Assembly (NCBI GenBank): GCA_012295275.1
Contig: CM022667.1
Location: 2,167,001-2,229,000, forward strand
Source: Chrysomallon squamiferum
Taxonomy: Eukaryota; Mollusca; Gastropoda; Neomphalida; Peltospiridae
Direction: 5' to 3'
DNA length: 62,000 nucleotides
Shown: one piece after another, positions 49,141-62,000 of the stretch
Numbering within the stretch: position 1 is the stretch's first letter
How the letters are laid out: each line of letters starts with the position of its first letter
The notes under the pieces: generated by a model
Seen by the model: the letters and a program-made list of their open reading frames with translations, nothing else
Told to the model about the DNA's origin: nothing
Database searches by the model: none
Made by a program: the position numbers and the translations under genes

Positions 49141-50029
49141 ACTTTATTTGATTATGTTATGTTATATTTTTATTTATTTTATTGATTTATTGATTGATTG
49201 ATTGATTTTTTCTGTAGAAGCTAATGGATGAGGGATAAAATATAGAAGTGTTCTGAAATAAAACAATACACATACATTCATAATAATAATAATAAAATCA
49301 TTTTGAAAAATTAATCAAATAATTAACCAAAGACATTAAAATCTAGAGAAGAAATATATTAGTAACAGAAAACAGATCTAATTTGAAAAACAATTTATTT
49401 TATTTAAATACTATTTTTTTTTTTTTTTTAAATCTACTTATAAATCTAAATTAATCATGTACCAGATTTTTAACTTTCATTAAGAAAAATATTACAGCTA
49501 TTGACATTTACAGAATAACTGGTTACGTGAGTTCATTTCACCTTGAGGCATGACAAAATAAAGTATTCTGTAAGGCTGAATTGGAACTAATATATGTTGG
49601 CACTGTAGTGAAATCCAAGTCCAGGTTCGATATTGCCTTTAGCATGAAAACTGGAATAATAGTGGAGTGATTGATGATAATGTAGCAACATCACTATTAT
49701 TTGTAACAGTGGAAGCATACACTCTTCTTTCCTTATGTGCTCTGATAATAGTATTTGATCACTTAAATATGGTCAGAAGTTTTAAAAAAGTCAACAAAAT
49801 GTTGTAATGGGGTAATAAAAGAAATTCAGCGTGAAAATAATACTAAATACAGTAATAATGATGATGATGATGATGAACATTTAAATAAATTAGCAAGAAA
49901 GTTTAAATTAAATTTCTTTTTTATCCAACCTATTTAGGGTATGATTGATTGTGTTTAACTTTGATCCTAATACAACTAACAAACTATTTCAAATCTGCTT
50001 GTCTGTCCATTAACTGAATGTAAAATATG

Positions 50030-50345
50030 TCAGTCTTGGGCACTAGTCTTACTGCTTGAAGAACAAGGCACTGAGTTCAGTGTGAAACTTCTAATGCAGT
50101 AACATAACAACTCTGCACTGTCGTTCACAAGCACAGCAAAAAATACTGCTCATCTATGATTAATAAAAAGGTTAAATCTTACTTGAAGCAGAAAACCAGT
50201 TCAGTGGCAAACTTCTAATACAGCAGGATAATGTAACTGTTATACAGTGGGATTCTCACCACAACTCAAAAAAAAAAAAAAAGCCTGAGATTAATAAAAA
50301 GGTTAAATCTTACTGCAAGCAGAATAGTGAGGATGTCTTAATACA
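50030..50345. repeat. Tandem repeat, unit 131 bases, about 2.3 copies
   Basis: GATTAATAAAAAGGTTAAAT with its downstream CTTACT-GCAGAA block occurs at 50158 and 50289. A more diverged first copy (CTTACTGCTTGAAGAACAAG, then GTTCAGTGTGAAACTTCTAAT) starts near 50030. Confidence 0.8.
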
Positions 50346-51070
50346 AAGACATCATAAAACTTTGTTATATAGGTTGAAGTCAGCATCCAAAACCAAAACA
50401 AGAGAGTCCTGAAACTTAACCAAATCTTGCAAATTCTCATACATGGTAACAGTCCAAGTACCCAGCATTATTACACAACTGAACACAAATGAAAAAAACT
50501 TTTATCTAACCAAAATAATTTTATCAAGCATTAAAGGTTACTGATGAATCATGAATAAACATGATCAATCAAGAATGGTCAAACACTATCCTTTTGGGGA
50601 TTTTTTCGTATTTATTGAAGATCAATATATGAATATTCTGTTTATGACAAGACACGTATTAATGAAATCATAGTAGCTTACTGTTAAAGAATAACACATT
50701 AAGTTTCCCAAGCTTTCCCTGTTAAAGACATGATCTTTAACCATAAACTTGGCACCAAGTAACCATAGATAAAAAAAAGTATTGAATGCATTGTTAAACT
50801 AAGGATTGAGAAACCAGAACCGAAATAGGAAATGTTTGGATTATATGGCAGTAGATTCTGCCCTTCAGTGTCAGAATGAACAATTTGTGAGTATACCTTT
50901 AAAAAGCATGATTTCCTATTTCCTATTTTCTTTCCTTCCCCCCTCCCATTTTTCTGTATATTATTATTATTAATTACTCTTTCCTGTTTTTTCTTGGTAG
51001 CTTACAAGATAAATAATCCTTCTCTTTTTTTTTTTTTTTGAAATTGGTTTTCTTATTGTTGTTCCTTTTT

Positions 51071-51101
<31 letters not shown>

Positions 51102-51591
51102 CCATTAAATCCTTTTCTCTGTTGATCTGGTCTCTGGCTTTCAGTCTAACATTGCTTCCTTCCTTGGTAATAAAACAGAATGAATGTGAGAAAGTCACAA
51201 AATATGTGTGTTGTCACTAACACTTAGTGTGAGTGTCCTCAGTGGACACTATTTTCACATGTTGATCTGTCTGAGTTACTATGACTGTCATTGTTAATCT
51301 TTTAATGGAAACTACAACAATTTTATATCTCATTAAAGACAAAGAGACAAAATTCTGTATCAGTGTATTATTTTAAATCCAAATATTTTTGCTGATCTGG
51401 TATACTGTGCTATATAAATAATAAATAAATAGAGAGATAAATTAATTATTTTTTCTTTGATTCATATTACCTTGAAGGCTGTTTAATCTTAATTTTTTCT
51501 TCTCTTTTAAGTATTTAAAAATACAGCTTCATAGCATCCTTTGAAAATCAGTGGAAATTAATATGTGATTACACTGCTGCTAAATTAATCG

Positions 51592-51622
<31 letters not shown>

Positions 51623-53660
51623 AAGGAAGATATTCAATACCATCAGTTGATCATTTACTGATGTTAACCTTTATCTTCTGTGACATGTCAGATAAGCCTT
51701 ATGTAATTTGTCTTCCTAAGTAATTATATATTTGATTTTTCTTTCTTTTTTCTTTTTTCCTTTTTTTTTTTATAATTTAAAATAAAAAAATATATATATA
51801 TGAAGAAGAAAGGAATAATATTAGTGAAAATTAATAGATTCATATAATTTTAAGCATTATAATAAGATAAATTAACAAAAGAAGATTCAGTAAATGCTTT
51901 TACATAAAAGCAAAAAAATATAAAAAATTAAGCTATAATAAAAATAAAAAACAGAAGAATGAAATACAGTAAACAGTATAACAGTGCATTTCATCTGAAA
52001 TTAATGTCTTTATTGATATAGATTAGAAACATACTGAAAATGTTACTCAGGAGTTGTAATGTCAAAGAAAAAAAAAATATAGCGTTTTGCAGTTCATGTT
52101 AAAAACAGTGTTCAAATAATGCAATGATATTGGTTATCCAGTAGCATTTAAGAAAATTAATAATAATCTGATCCAAATGATGATTATAATGGTGTGTTGT
52201 ACTGTTGTCATTTGTAACAACAGTATGATGCTGTTTGCCAGTTCATGAAACAAATGTGAAAAAATCACTTAAAAATCAGGTCAGGTGATTTTGTAGTTGG
52301 GGGGGAAAAAGGAAAAATTATAACCAAACAAAACAGTAGATGAGCAAATATCAGTGAAATTTTCACTTTACTATTAATAGTTAGAGATTTTTTTACTGTA
52401 AATGGTTTCTTTAAAATTATTATTAGTGGAAGCAAATTCTATATATTCATTACTTGCTCACAGCTGAGACTTGATAAACTGAAGTATAAACACACATTAT
52501 GCTATGTGCCGCTGAGCTGTTTTTCCATTCTAGATATTGCCCCACAACTGATAAATCAAGACCATGCAAGGTGCTTTTTTAATCAGTGTTAAGGTGCCTA
52601 TAAAAGTTCCCTGATTGTTAATCGGTAAGACTAGCCATAGAACAGTGGCAGTAAATTTTGTCTCGCAGCATGATTATGCTAAAAATAAATGTGTTGGTAG
52701 CGTTAATAGATTCTTATTCATTTATCTTTTTAATTAATTTTAAGACTACTGAATTTTCATTAGTTCCATGGGTTGATGAAAAACTGTTTCTACCTTTTAT
52801 AGTCAACACAAATAGATATTTATGACAGGTAATGTGAAATAGGTAGTTATTTTTGATTAGTTTCAATCTGGCATAAAAGACTGACATATAAATCTATATA
52901 AAGAAATGTTTAATTAAATCACGTGTTTAACAAAATTAACATAATTAAATTTAAAATAGGACAGTGACATCACTCTGTATGAAGAAAGACAAGGGTTACA
53001 GAATTACAATTCAGTTGAAACTCTTTAAAAGCTTAGGTTTCTTTCAGTAACCACATCAGATATATTTACCTTTCATTGCAGTTGAAATTCTATTGTAATG
53101 CTTTCAAAATAATTATTAAAACTGGTGTATGTTTTTTATTTATTTATTTCTTAATTAAGAGACAGTTTTGAAGGTAATCAATTAATTATAGCACCTTGAC
53201 ATGTTTGTGTCTTAAAATAATTGTGAAAGTGCTATAAATCTTCATTGCCTGTCAGGTAATTGTAGCCTATAATTTTATTTCATTATCTGTATGCTTCTTC
53301 TAAGTCTGATGCTAAAAATGTCATCATATTATAACTTTCTGTTTCCCTTCTTTCATAATTGTTAACGATTTTAAATCATTTGGTGTATTTCAAAATAGTG
53401 TGGTACATGTTTTTTTCTGATTGAAAAAAATCATAATTTAACATTAATCATTAAATTTTTAAAAATTATTAAAAATTAATAAAGATGAAATTACTTATTT
53501 AAACATCTGGACATTAATTTGTCCTTGTCTGTTGTTGTCTAAGGATCACTGATAAAAGTTATTTTATGTTGAACTTACAATAAGAAAATTCCTTTTGAAA
53601 AAAATTTCTATCTTGAAACATTATTTTTGTTCCCCTCTTTTTCTTCATATTATATAATAG

Positions 53661-53708
53661 TGTGTGGGTGTGTGGGTGTGGGTGTGGGTGTGGATGTGGG
53701 TGTGGGTG
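53661..53708. repeat. (GTGTGG) minisatellite
   Basis: GTGTGGGT and GTGGGT units with one GGAT variant; G-rich on the plus strand with repeated GGG runs. Confidence 0.9.
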
Positions 53709-55160
53709 AATCCAGTTAATTTATTTCTTAAAAAGAACAGAAAAGTACATGTTACTTTAGACAGATTGAGATGGTGATAAAAGAGGTAGAAAGAAGAAAA
53801 AGAAGATGTTGAAGAAACGGTTAGAAAATTAATACAAATAAAACTGGTTCAAATATCAGGAAAGTCCATTTCACTTCCAGTAAGTTCATTGACTGAAAAT
53901 GTAAAGTATGTCTCAAGTGGCTGGTGAATCATGACACAGCAGTAAGCCACTATTTCCTTCTGAACTTTGAAAACAGTCAAGTTTCTTCTCATTCAACTGA
54001 CGACAGCAATTTGTGTTTGATCACTGCCTCGATAAGACAGCGATGACACTGTTGACATTTCTCCTGGGAGTGGCTGCAGAGATTCCTGAAAGATATATTT
54101 TGCCTCCAGTTTGATTACTTTGATTGGCACACAAAGAAACAGAAAATGGTTTATAAGTTCAATGATTTTTGATGTCCATCAGTCAAACATTCTGAAATGT
54201 TTATAGCCGTCTGGCTGGGTTGAAAGAAAAATAGATTTATTTGTGCGGTAATTATAATTAACTTGGCAAATACGGATTTAAAGTTTATAATGTGAATTGC
54301 TGGATTAGAGTATTGTTTTTGTATTTAATTTGTATTGATTTATGGTTGTTATTTGTTTTCTTGTTTCCAATGCTCTCAGTAACAAACTGAATGTTTTATC
54401 AAATATATCAGATAAATAAAAGAAAGTGCTGGATTAATCTACATCTACAATTTTCCAGAATGTGATGTTTGTTTATTTATTTATTTTCTGTGGCTTTCCT
54501 AATAGAATATTTCGTAATTCTGAAATAAACATTTTTTTAAGTGGAATTATGAAAACTAAAATATCTTATAACCTTTATAATGCTGAATACTCATGAACAC
54601 TTGGATTACATTTAAAATTTCTGAATATCAGAATGCATGCATATGATGTTTGCAATCAATGAGGTAAACTGTGTTTTACCAGTCCATTTCTTTATTTTGT
54701 AAAAGAACAAAACTGAATGAAACTTATGCATTGAAAAAACATACCCATCTACATAGAACAATGTTCATTGTAAAACAGTCATACACCACCCAGAACCTAA
54801 TTTGATTCTAATGGGAATTGATATAAAAATGTTGATTAAATAATAGAATGACAACACAGTGACCATTAGGTTAATTAGATAACATCTACTGACTTCTCTG
54901 TTTGGACCAAATGAACTGTAGATGTATTCATTGTGACATGATTTCTTAAGTTAACAGAAAATCATCTGTATTGGACTTTAGTTTACAACAAGAGCCATCA
55001 TTTTTTGTGATGATAATGGCTGGGTTTTGACTGGTTGGTAGATAATGATAGCAAGAAAATCTTGAAATTCTCATGTTTTACAACAACCAAAAAGTATATG
55101 TAATAATAATATGTGAGATGTTTGTAGTGTTTAATGTTCAATCAACTAACAACTTCTTTG

Positions 55161-55226
55161 TTTTATTCTTTCTTTCTTTCATTCTTTTCTCCTTCCTTTC
55201 TTCTTTTCTCCTTCCTTTCTTTCTTT
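55161..55226. repeat. Pyrimidine tract (CTTT/CCTT)
   Basis: Includes a duplicated CTTTTCTCCTTCCTTTCT block. Confidence 0.85.
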
Positions 55227-57044
55227 GAAAAGAAATGTTACTGACAACTGATTAAAATTATTGTATGTTTGGGTGATATAATTTAATGTAATGTAGATTA
55301 TGTTTCTCATAATTTGGAAAATGTGTGTGTCTGACATGTCTTTCTGTGGGTTGAATGTATCTGTAGTATTAGAATAATTATGATGTAGCTATCTGGTCCA
55401 TTGTGTTACTGGAACTGTAGTTTGCTGTGCTGTATAAACAGGCATCTCTTACAGGAATAGGTGAATGACTGTGACCTGTTCTTGTGTCTGTGTACATGTC
55501 TGTCTCTCTCTGTGTGTGTGTGGGGGGGGGTTCTGTTTTTTTTGTCCCGAGTGTATAAATGTATGCATGTCATCTGTATTCAAATGCCTATTTATTTTAT
55601 TTATGCAGTATCAACATTATTCCTCATTGATGTATGTGTGTGCATGCCTGTGTTTGTGTCTGCAAATGTTTTAATATGAGCTTGTCTGAATGGGAGGACA
55701 GTTTCTTTTTCTCTCTCTGTGTGTGTTATACATGCAATCTTTATGAAATATATTAAAATAATAATAACACAGAACCTGCCTATTGTGATATCCTTGCATT
55801 ATTAAAATACCAGAGGCAGCTGTAGTAGATAACACTGTCCATGCATTGTCACAGAGGAAGTGTGGCACTGTGAAAGTTAACAGTGTAGAAGAAATACCCA
55901 TTAGATTTAATAGATGACATTAACTGGTGTAATAAAAACAAGCCAGTACTTTCACACCGGAAAAATAAACTACTTTGCTGTAATAAAGGAAAAACATAAT
56001 ATGTTCATATTTTCATAATTTATGCCCAAGTAGCTGAATGTGTGCTTTTGTGTAGTCATTAATTTCTGTGTTGCTGCTTTAAATAGTAATATACTGAATT
56101 ATTAAGTAAAATCATTCAATTCATATATTAGAAATTTGCAGTGAATGCAAGTCAGGTTATAAAATTTAACACTGTTTAAACTTTTTCTCTTGAATTTGAA
56201 ATTTTATTGTTTATTGTTGTTGTTATTAAAAAAAAAAAAAAAAAAAAATGTATTTAATTTTTTTATTTTGTTTATATTAACGATAAAATAAATCCATGAA
56301 TTCATTGTAATAACACTGCACATTGATTTTAGATTATGATTTTAATCAGATATTGATAAAACCTCCTTTTATTATATAAAATATATCTTTTTATAAGAAG
56401 TCATTGTTTGGTTCTAAACAATTTGATATGACAGAAGTGTCAGCCACTTTTGTTGCCATCATCATACAAGAATCTGAACTGATTATAATAGGATTAAAAC
56501 ACTTTTCTTTACATTTATTTAACAAGAAAAAACAGTATCTGTTAATGCATACCTACTGTGGTAGAAATAAATGCTGTAAAAACATTCTTTAAATCTTCAA
56601 CCTATCATTTTTTTTTTTTTTTACAACCTGTCATTTCTAGTAACAAAGAATGAGAATAAAATAAAGACTCATTGCAAAATATTTGATTTCAACTATTTTA
56701 TCTTTTACTTATTTACTTTAATTAGATTAACTGATATTTTTTTCTCCTGATGCTAAAATAGTAGAAGAAGCTTCAAAGCAGACTTTTTTTTTTAACAGAA
56801 CTTTTCTTGTTATACTTCATTATTAATTAAGATTAGAAGGCAGAAGGAAAACAAACATGGAAATTTGCAATTTTTATTTGGACATTTATACTCTACTTTC
56901 AAACACAATCCATTCCAGAACCCTGTTCATTATCTGAATTGTGATTTGAATCATTAAAATAAATGTATGTAGAGATAATCCATTTTCAAGCCATTCCCAA
57001 ATTCCATATAAAAATACATAAAAATTGAAAATACATCTTCATAT

Positions 57045-57602
57045 TTGAGTTTGAGAGAAACCATTGATTTCCATTTCACTAAGCTTGCTCATACTTGCTT
57101 CTTGTTCCTGTTTCAAAATGATTTTCTGCTTAATTTTGACATTATCAACTGTCTAGAGCACTTTTGCTTATCCATGGCTATGATAGCTGTAAATGTTTTA
57201 TGCAAAATAGTATTACTTTATGAAACAACAAAAAAGTGCACAATAAGATCTCAGCTTGTTATACAAAACATGGTCCGAAGACAATCTGGAGACTTTACAG
57301 CTGAGGATGCTCCAAACAGAATACAAAAATTGGTTTTGATTGTTACTGTTCTTCACCTTATGCATATGGAAATAAAAAATTATTGTATATTTATCTGTCA
57401 GTATCTTTTGATTTATACAGTCTACTTCTTTTCTTCAAACAGATTCCATCTTTGTACTGGCTATTCATTATTCATATTTACTTTCATTTCTTCAGAAAAA
57501 AGAAAAACATTTGTTATTCAAACTTTTCTTGTTATCCAAATAGTTCATAAACAGGGTCCCCACTGCACTTTAAAATCTGTCCTTGTCAAACCTCAGGTGT
57601 GA
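57045..57602 (+). pseudogene. Longest open frame (185 codons) with a possible decayed mariner transposase piece
   Basis: The frame has no introns, signal or full-length domain. Around 57265-57345 the translation reads RRQSGDFTAEDAPNR. It resembles the RF-x-SGDF-x-x-EDAP-x-SGRP linker between the DNA-binding and catalytic parts of mariner transposases. In the DNA just upstream a TGT-x-CAAAA-x-TGG-x-CCGAAGA order recalls the CQ-NWF-RRF codons. Frameshifts would be needed to keep the match, and no DDE/D catalytic domain or terminal inverted repeats were seen. The rest of the 185 residues is hydrophobic and unlike any family known to me. It is probably a transposon relic that stays open by chance; a real lineage-specific gene cannot be excluded. 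Confidence 0.35.
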
Positions 57603-59009
57603 CAGTTCTGAGTGTATCACATTTTAAAAACCGAGAAAAGTGGATTTAATTTGCCAGTAAAAACATTTAAAAAAATAAAAATAACTGCTTCTGATAAGAT
57701 GAAGATGACATTAATCTGGAAGCTTAAATTTCAATTATGTACTTGAGAAAAATCTGCATCTGATCTAGTGTATAATTAGAAGGTCAAGTTTGATGACAGT
57801 CTAGACACACAGTAACGATATCATTAAGAAATGTGTCAACAGTGTGTAATCTAGATTGATATATGTGTTTCTCTGAAATCAGTACATCTGTGACCCACCT
57901 ACGTAGTTAAACCCTCAATTCTTAATACTGGAAGATAAAAAGATTCTAAATTGGAGTGGTGACTGAAAAGTTGCTTCCAGTAATTTTCTAAAATGTGTTT
58001 AAAAGTTAAGCAATAAGGTAATTTGGTACTAAATTCTCATCTTCAACCCACTTACATTTCACAACTAAATCAACAAGAAAAAGGTTATTTAGAATAAGAA
58101 TTTTGCACACACACTCACACATGCATGGACATATGCATATGCATACACTTTCAGTCATACTCACATATATGGATATATACATAAACATAAACCAAAAAAA
58201 CCCCAGAAACACAGACACACACACACACCAACCAAACATTAACACACCAAAACCAACATACAAATACTTACTCATAGATATTCATAAGGTGTTTGAATTC
58301 CCAATTCATTTAGGTGTCCACTATTTATTGACTGCATTCAGTGGGGTGATTGGTAAAAATCAGAATGATTTTTATTTAATCATCAATTGCAATAAATTAA
58401 AGCTATGTACAGAAATCTGTCTGGAAGGGAAAATCAGCTGCATCAGATGTATAAAAAAGAACAAATAAAAATATACAATACTAACACACTTTTTTGTTTT
58501 GTGATACATACATGGAAAAGAATATTGATGAATCTAATATATAAAAAAGCAAAAGAAAAGAAAAAGAGAAAAACACTAAAATTGAAAGATTTTGCTTGCA
58601 AGGAACTTGTTACTGAGTTTTAATCTTCAGTAACTAAATGTGAATAGGTCATAACTGTTTGTGCCAATTTTTTTTTCTCCACTTATTTAATATGAATAGT
58701 CCCTAACTGTTAAGCTGTGCTTTGCCAGTTTTCTGATCAGTGGTTTATCAGCAGGTTAGCTTTGTAATTAGATAAATTAGGTATAAGCATGAATATAATG
58801 AAATCATTGCCATTACATTATTAAACCATTAGTGTCCAGAATAGTCTTATACAGCTCTATAGTTAAAGTTCAGATGGACAAGATGAAGTAAACTCAGATC
58901 AATAGTTTTTCTTATTATTAGAAAAATTATTGCTAGATCATTGGATTTATCCTTTCTTAATGATCAACAAAAATCCTTCCTATACAGATAAAGCCTGTGA
59001 AAAATTTCT

Positions 59010-59260
59010 TTAGCAGACATTTTTTCATTAAATTCATTAAAAGAAAATGTGATTTTGCTTGAAATGGATCTTGCACACCAAAGATACCTCTATTGTAAAT
59101 GACATTTAGCAGACAGTTTACTATTACATACATGACAAATTAATTTTTTCAGAAAAATTATGCTTATTAAAAATTATCTTGTTGACAAATTATCAGGCAG
59201 TTTGTTAGTTTTATGATGAATTACTGTTAGCAGACAATTTGCTATTTCATTCATATATAT
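59010..59260. repeat. Diverged tandem repeat with TTAGCAGACA cores
   Basis: TTAGCAGACA followed by a TTTACTATT/TTTGCTATTTCATT segment occurs at 59010, 59106 and 59227, with a TCAGGCAGTTTGTTAG variant at 59192. Confidence 0.5.
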
Positions 59261-61601
59261 TTGCACATCCTTAGAGTACTATTTCGGGTGTATCTTGTTC
59301 TTTTTAATGCTCCTGCTGTGAATCTTAAGAAGAGTAAAAACAGATATTGTAGCTCTTATTTCAGAATAAGCCAGAATAAATGGGAGATAAAATAACAAGT
59401 TGAGTGTTTTCTGTAATAAATCTAATAATAAATCAAAGCAGTACTCTGTGAACCGTTAATGCACTTGGAGTGCTCAAGATATACATACTTGAAGATTTAC
59501 TGAAATGGTAAAAATAAAATCCTTCTTGACTGCATGTTGATTTAAGGAATATCTCCATTAAGAGATCTGAACTGATAAAAGCTACTGGAGTTTTCAGTAA
59601 ATCATAATTTCCAGAGTCATAACACAGTTTCCATATTGTTTCATTGCCACTAAACAGAAAGATAAAACAATTCCCCAATCCCATCAGTGTTGATAATCAG
59701 CTGAACTGAGCTATTACATTATCCTGAAGACAATTAGATCTCAGCAACTTGTAACCAGGCATCTGTCAAACCACATGACAAGAAAAATCTTAGAGAGAAA
59801 TTAGTTTTGTGATTTAGTTTGCACCACTGACCACTGTCCACTACTTACTGAACCTGTGGTTATAAGCTGTTTCATGACATACACTGGTTATAGTTATCAC
59901 CAGTAATAGTGTTTTTCTTTTTCCTTTGGTTTGTTTAGACATTAGTAAATATTCTAGTTCAAATTTATAATTCTAGAAAACAAGAAATCCAGTAATTAAT
60001 TTACTTCTTTTTTTCTTTGTTGTTGCTGTGGGATTTTTTATGGAGTGCTGTATCATACTTAACCACTGAATTATAATTACCAGTATTACCACCACTCCTA
60101 TTGCAATCATGATAATAATAATTTTCTTATTAGATTTTTGTATTTGTTTTACACACAATTATTTTTATAACTTTTCACCTCCTTTCTTTTTTAATCTTCT
60201 TCATAATATAAAGTATGGAAATAATGAGACCAATATGTCACATCTCTTCATTTAAATGTTTTCAATATTTATATACACACACAGCAGCTTATTATATGCA
60301 ATCTGCATTAACCCTTGCATGCATTCAGTTACTGTTAAATATGAGCAGCCTATGTCTGTGTAGCTGATGAGGTTTATTCTGTACTGAATAAAGTGAGATT
60401 TAAAGCTATAGTAAGATTAAATCCTTTTAAATTCTGCTAGATACCCACAAAGTCTCTGCTGATGAGAAGTGTGTTTCTGAATTGAAGAAATTACTTTTAA
60501 ACCTCCTTCAGACAGTTAAACAAGATTATATAACAGACTGACACAGCCTTTAGTATTTAAAGATAGGGAACTGAGATTAAAAATAGAATGGATTGTTTCA
60601 TCTGTCTGTGTTTTTTTGTTGTTTTTCTGTCTGTCTTTCTGTTAATGCAACCTGTCACTTCTAATCAGGTCATATGTAAAATAATATTCCCTGTGGCCAA
60701 GCAAAATAGTATTCCCCAAGAAATTAAGGCAGTGTGTGGCAGTAGAATATGCTAAATATGCTAAGTTTCATTCTGTTTAGTGATCAGTTTAGTTTCAGCC
60801 TTTTCTTTTATATTGACCATTAGTAACATATAAAACTGATCTAGATTACCTCTACCTGTATTGTTTTGAAAACAGTTGCAAAGAAAACTTCAAACCAGCA
60901 CAAAGCAAGTAAGCAGAGTAACTGAAATTAAATCCTATTGCATATCAGCATCTTCATCCAGGACTTGGTCTTTGTTTCCTTCAGCAGCTTGGACATGAGA
61001 AGATTTTGTTTTGGGCAATAATACTCAATTTAAACTGGAAACATGCTGGTTCTTGTTTGCTGATTGACTGTCTGAGAGTCTGTCTGAGTGTCTGAAGTAT
61101 TCAAGCAAGGGTTTAAACATTTTTCTTCTTTTTGTGATTTCCTTGCTTTCCATTTTTTATTCTGCATGTGACACTGAATCCAAATTTCTCAGGGCTGTCC
61201 ATTCAAATTGTAATGAAATTTGGCAGACTTGTATGTTAGTGTTTTGTTGACATTATTACAATGGGGTCTTGGTGAAATTTTTTATGGTATTCACGTTATC
61301 AAGGTTGACTGCTTAAAAAGCACACACAGTTTAAGGCTTCTTTTCAAAAAACAAAATCAATAGTCACTCTATAGCAATGTCAACATATGCACAATGTACA
61401 CTTCTTCCAAAAAATTTAGTTTTTATTCATGTATTATGCAGCTGTAAAATCAGTTCTTTGTGGGTTTCCATGACAGCATGTTTTGATTTTATGGTTAATA
61501 TTACATAGATATTGGTGGCATTCATTGCCATGTTATTCTGTACATATTACACAGTTTCTGACATATTTCTTACACATTTTAAATTTCCTGATAAATAATT
61601 T

Positions 61602-61621
61602 AAAAAAAAAAAAAAAAAAAA
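61602..61621. repeat. Poly-A tract
   Basis: About 20 A followed by GAAAA units. Confidence 0.9.
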
Positions 61622-62000
61622 GAAAAGAAAAGTAGACTGAGTTATAATTCAATAATTTCAATATATTAAAATCTCTTAAGAAAAGAAAGAAAGATAAAAG
61701 CACTTTATTTTCGTTAACAGCTAAAAATATATAAACTGTAATTAAAAAAGTATACAGAGGCAAAAGAAAGGTAATAATAATAATACTTATAATAGCAAGA
61801 ATAATGTGAACACATAGGCTCTCTCTCTTTCTCTCTCCTTCCTTAAAATCAGAAAAAGGATAAATTAAAAAGAATCTTTCACAGTTAATATAAACTGGCA
61901 GATGGACTTTCTTAATATGCATCCTTCTGGGGTTTCTGGTTAATGATTTATCACAAGTAAAACAGCATTTTCTCTGTCTGATAAACTGCTATTACTAGCA

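Larger units (their letters stand above)
49141..57044. other. Non-coding AT-rich DNA, fourth part of the putative long intron
   Basis: Contains short TGAT and GAT tracts (49182-49208, 49853-49876), a 131-base direct repeat (50030-50345), poly-A runs (51077-51100, 51592-51611, 56227-56248), a GTGTGGGT array (53661-53708) and CTTT/CCTT pyrimidine DNA (55161-55226). No exon recognised. Confidence 0.55.
57603..62000. other. Non-coding AT-rich DNA to the end of the window
   Basis: CA-rich sequence at 58100-58260, TAGCAGACA-like repeats at 59010-59260 and a poly-A run at 61602-61621. A 36-codon polar stretch ending at 60540 follows a TGCTAG, but no donor or homology supports an exon. No further DDX1 sequence was recognised. 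Confidence 0.5.

Noticed and set aside
60442-60540. Polar 30-odd codon frame after TGCTAG
   Set aside because: Looks helical but has no donor, no match to DDX1 and ends in a stop.
61533-61922. Minus-strand 129-codon frame
   Set aside because: Hydrophobic, low complexity, includes a poly-Phe from a poly-A run; no domain.

Overview
The window is strongly AT-rich animal nuclear DNA. It is full of long microsatellites, (GA)n, (CA)n, (AAT)n and homopolymers, and of decayed minisatellites. Genes are split by GT-AG introns, so almost every long open frame is repeat-derived or chance. The repeat style (long dinucleotide tracts, AAT tracts, degenerate TTAGGG-like blocks) suggests a mollusc, perhaps a cephalopod. 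That is inference only: no diagnostic species-level sequence was recognised.

Two genes can be supported. (1) On the minus strand, about 2830-4816, lies a small four-exon gene. It has a non-coding first exon behind a TATA-like box, a signal-peptide exon, and two further exons that each encode a six-cysteine knot (C-C-CC-C-C). It ends in a stop codon and an AATAAA signal. It predicts a 91-residue secreted double-knot peptide and is the most unusual item here. (2) On the plus strand, from 7596, lies the RNA helicase DDX1. Twenty exons (7596-31247) give an unbroken frame of 494 codons. They carry the Q-motif region, motif I, the SPRY insertion, motifs Ia and Ib, motif II (DECD instead of DEAD) and motif III (SAT). 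Motifs IV to VI and the C-terminus (about one third of the protein) are absent, so the gene continues past the window or the locus is broken.

Layout: 1-2800, no gene seen; 2830-4816, knot-peptide gene (minus); 4817-7595, intergenic, head-to-head between the two genes; 7596-31247, DDX1 exons with introns that lengthen toward the 3' side; 31248-62000, no recognisable DDX1 exon, only microsatellites, diverged tandem repeats, a possible mariner transposase relic near 57.2-57.35 kb and single-copy AT-rich DNA. This last part is best read as a very long DDX1 intron. No tRNA, rRNA or CRISPR array was found. The two genes show no sign of working together.
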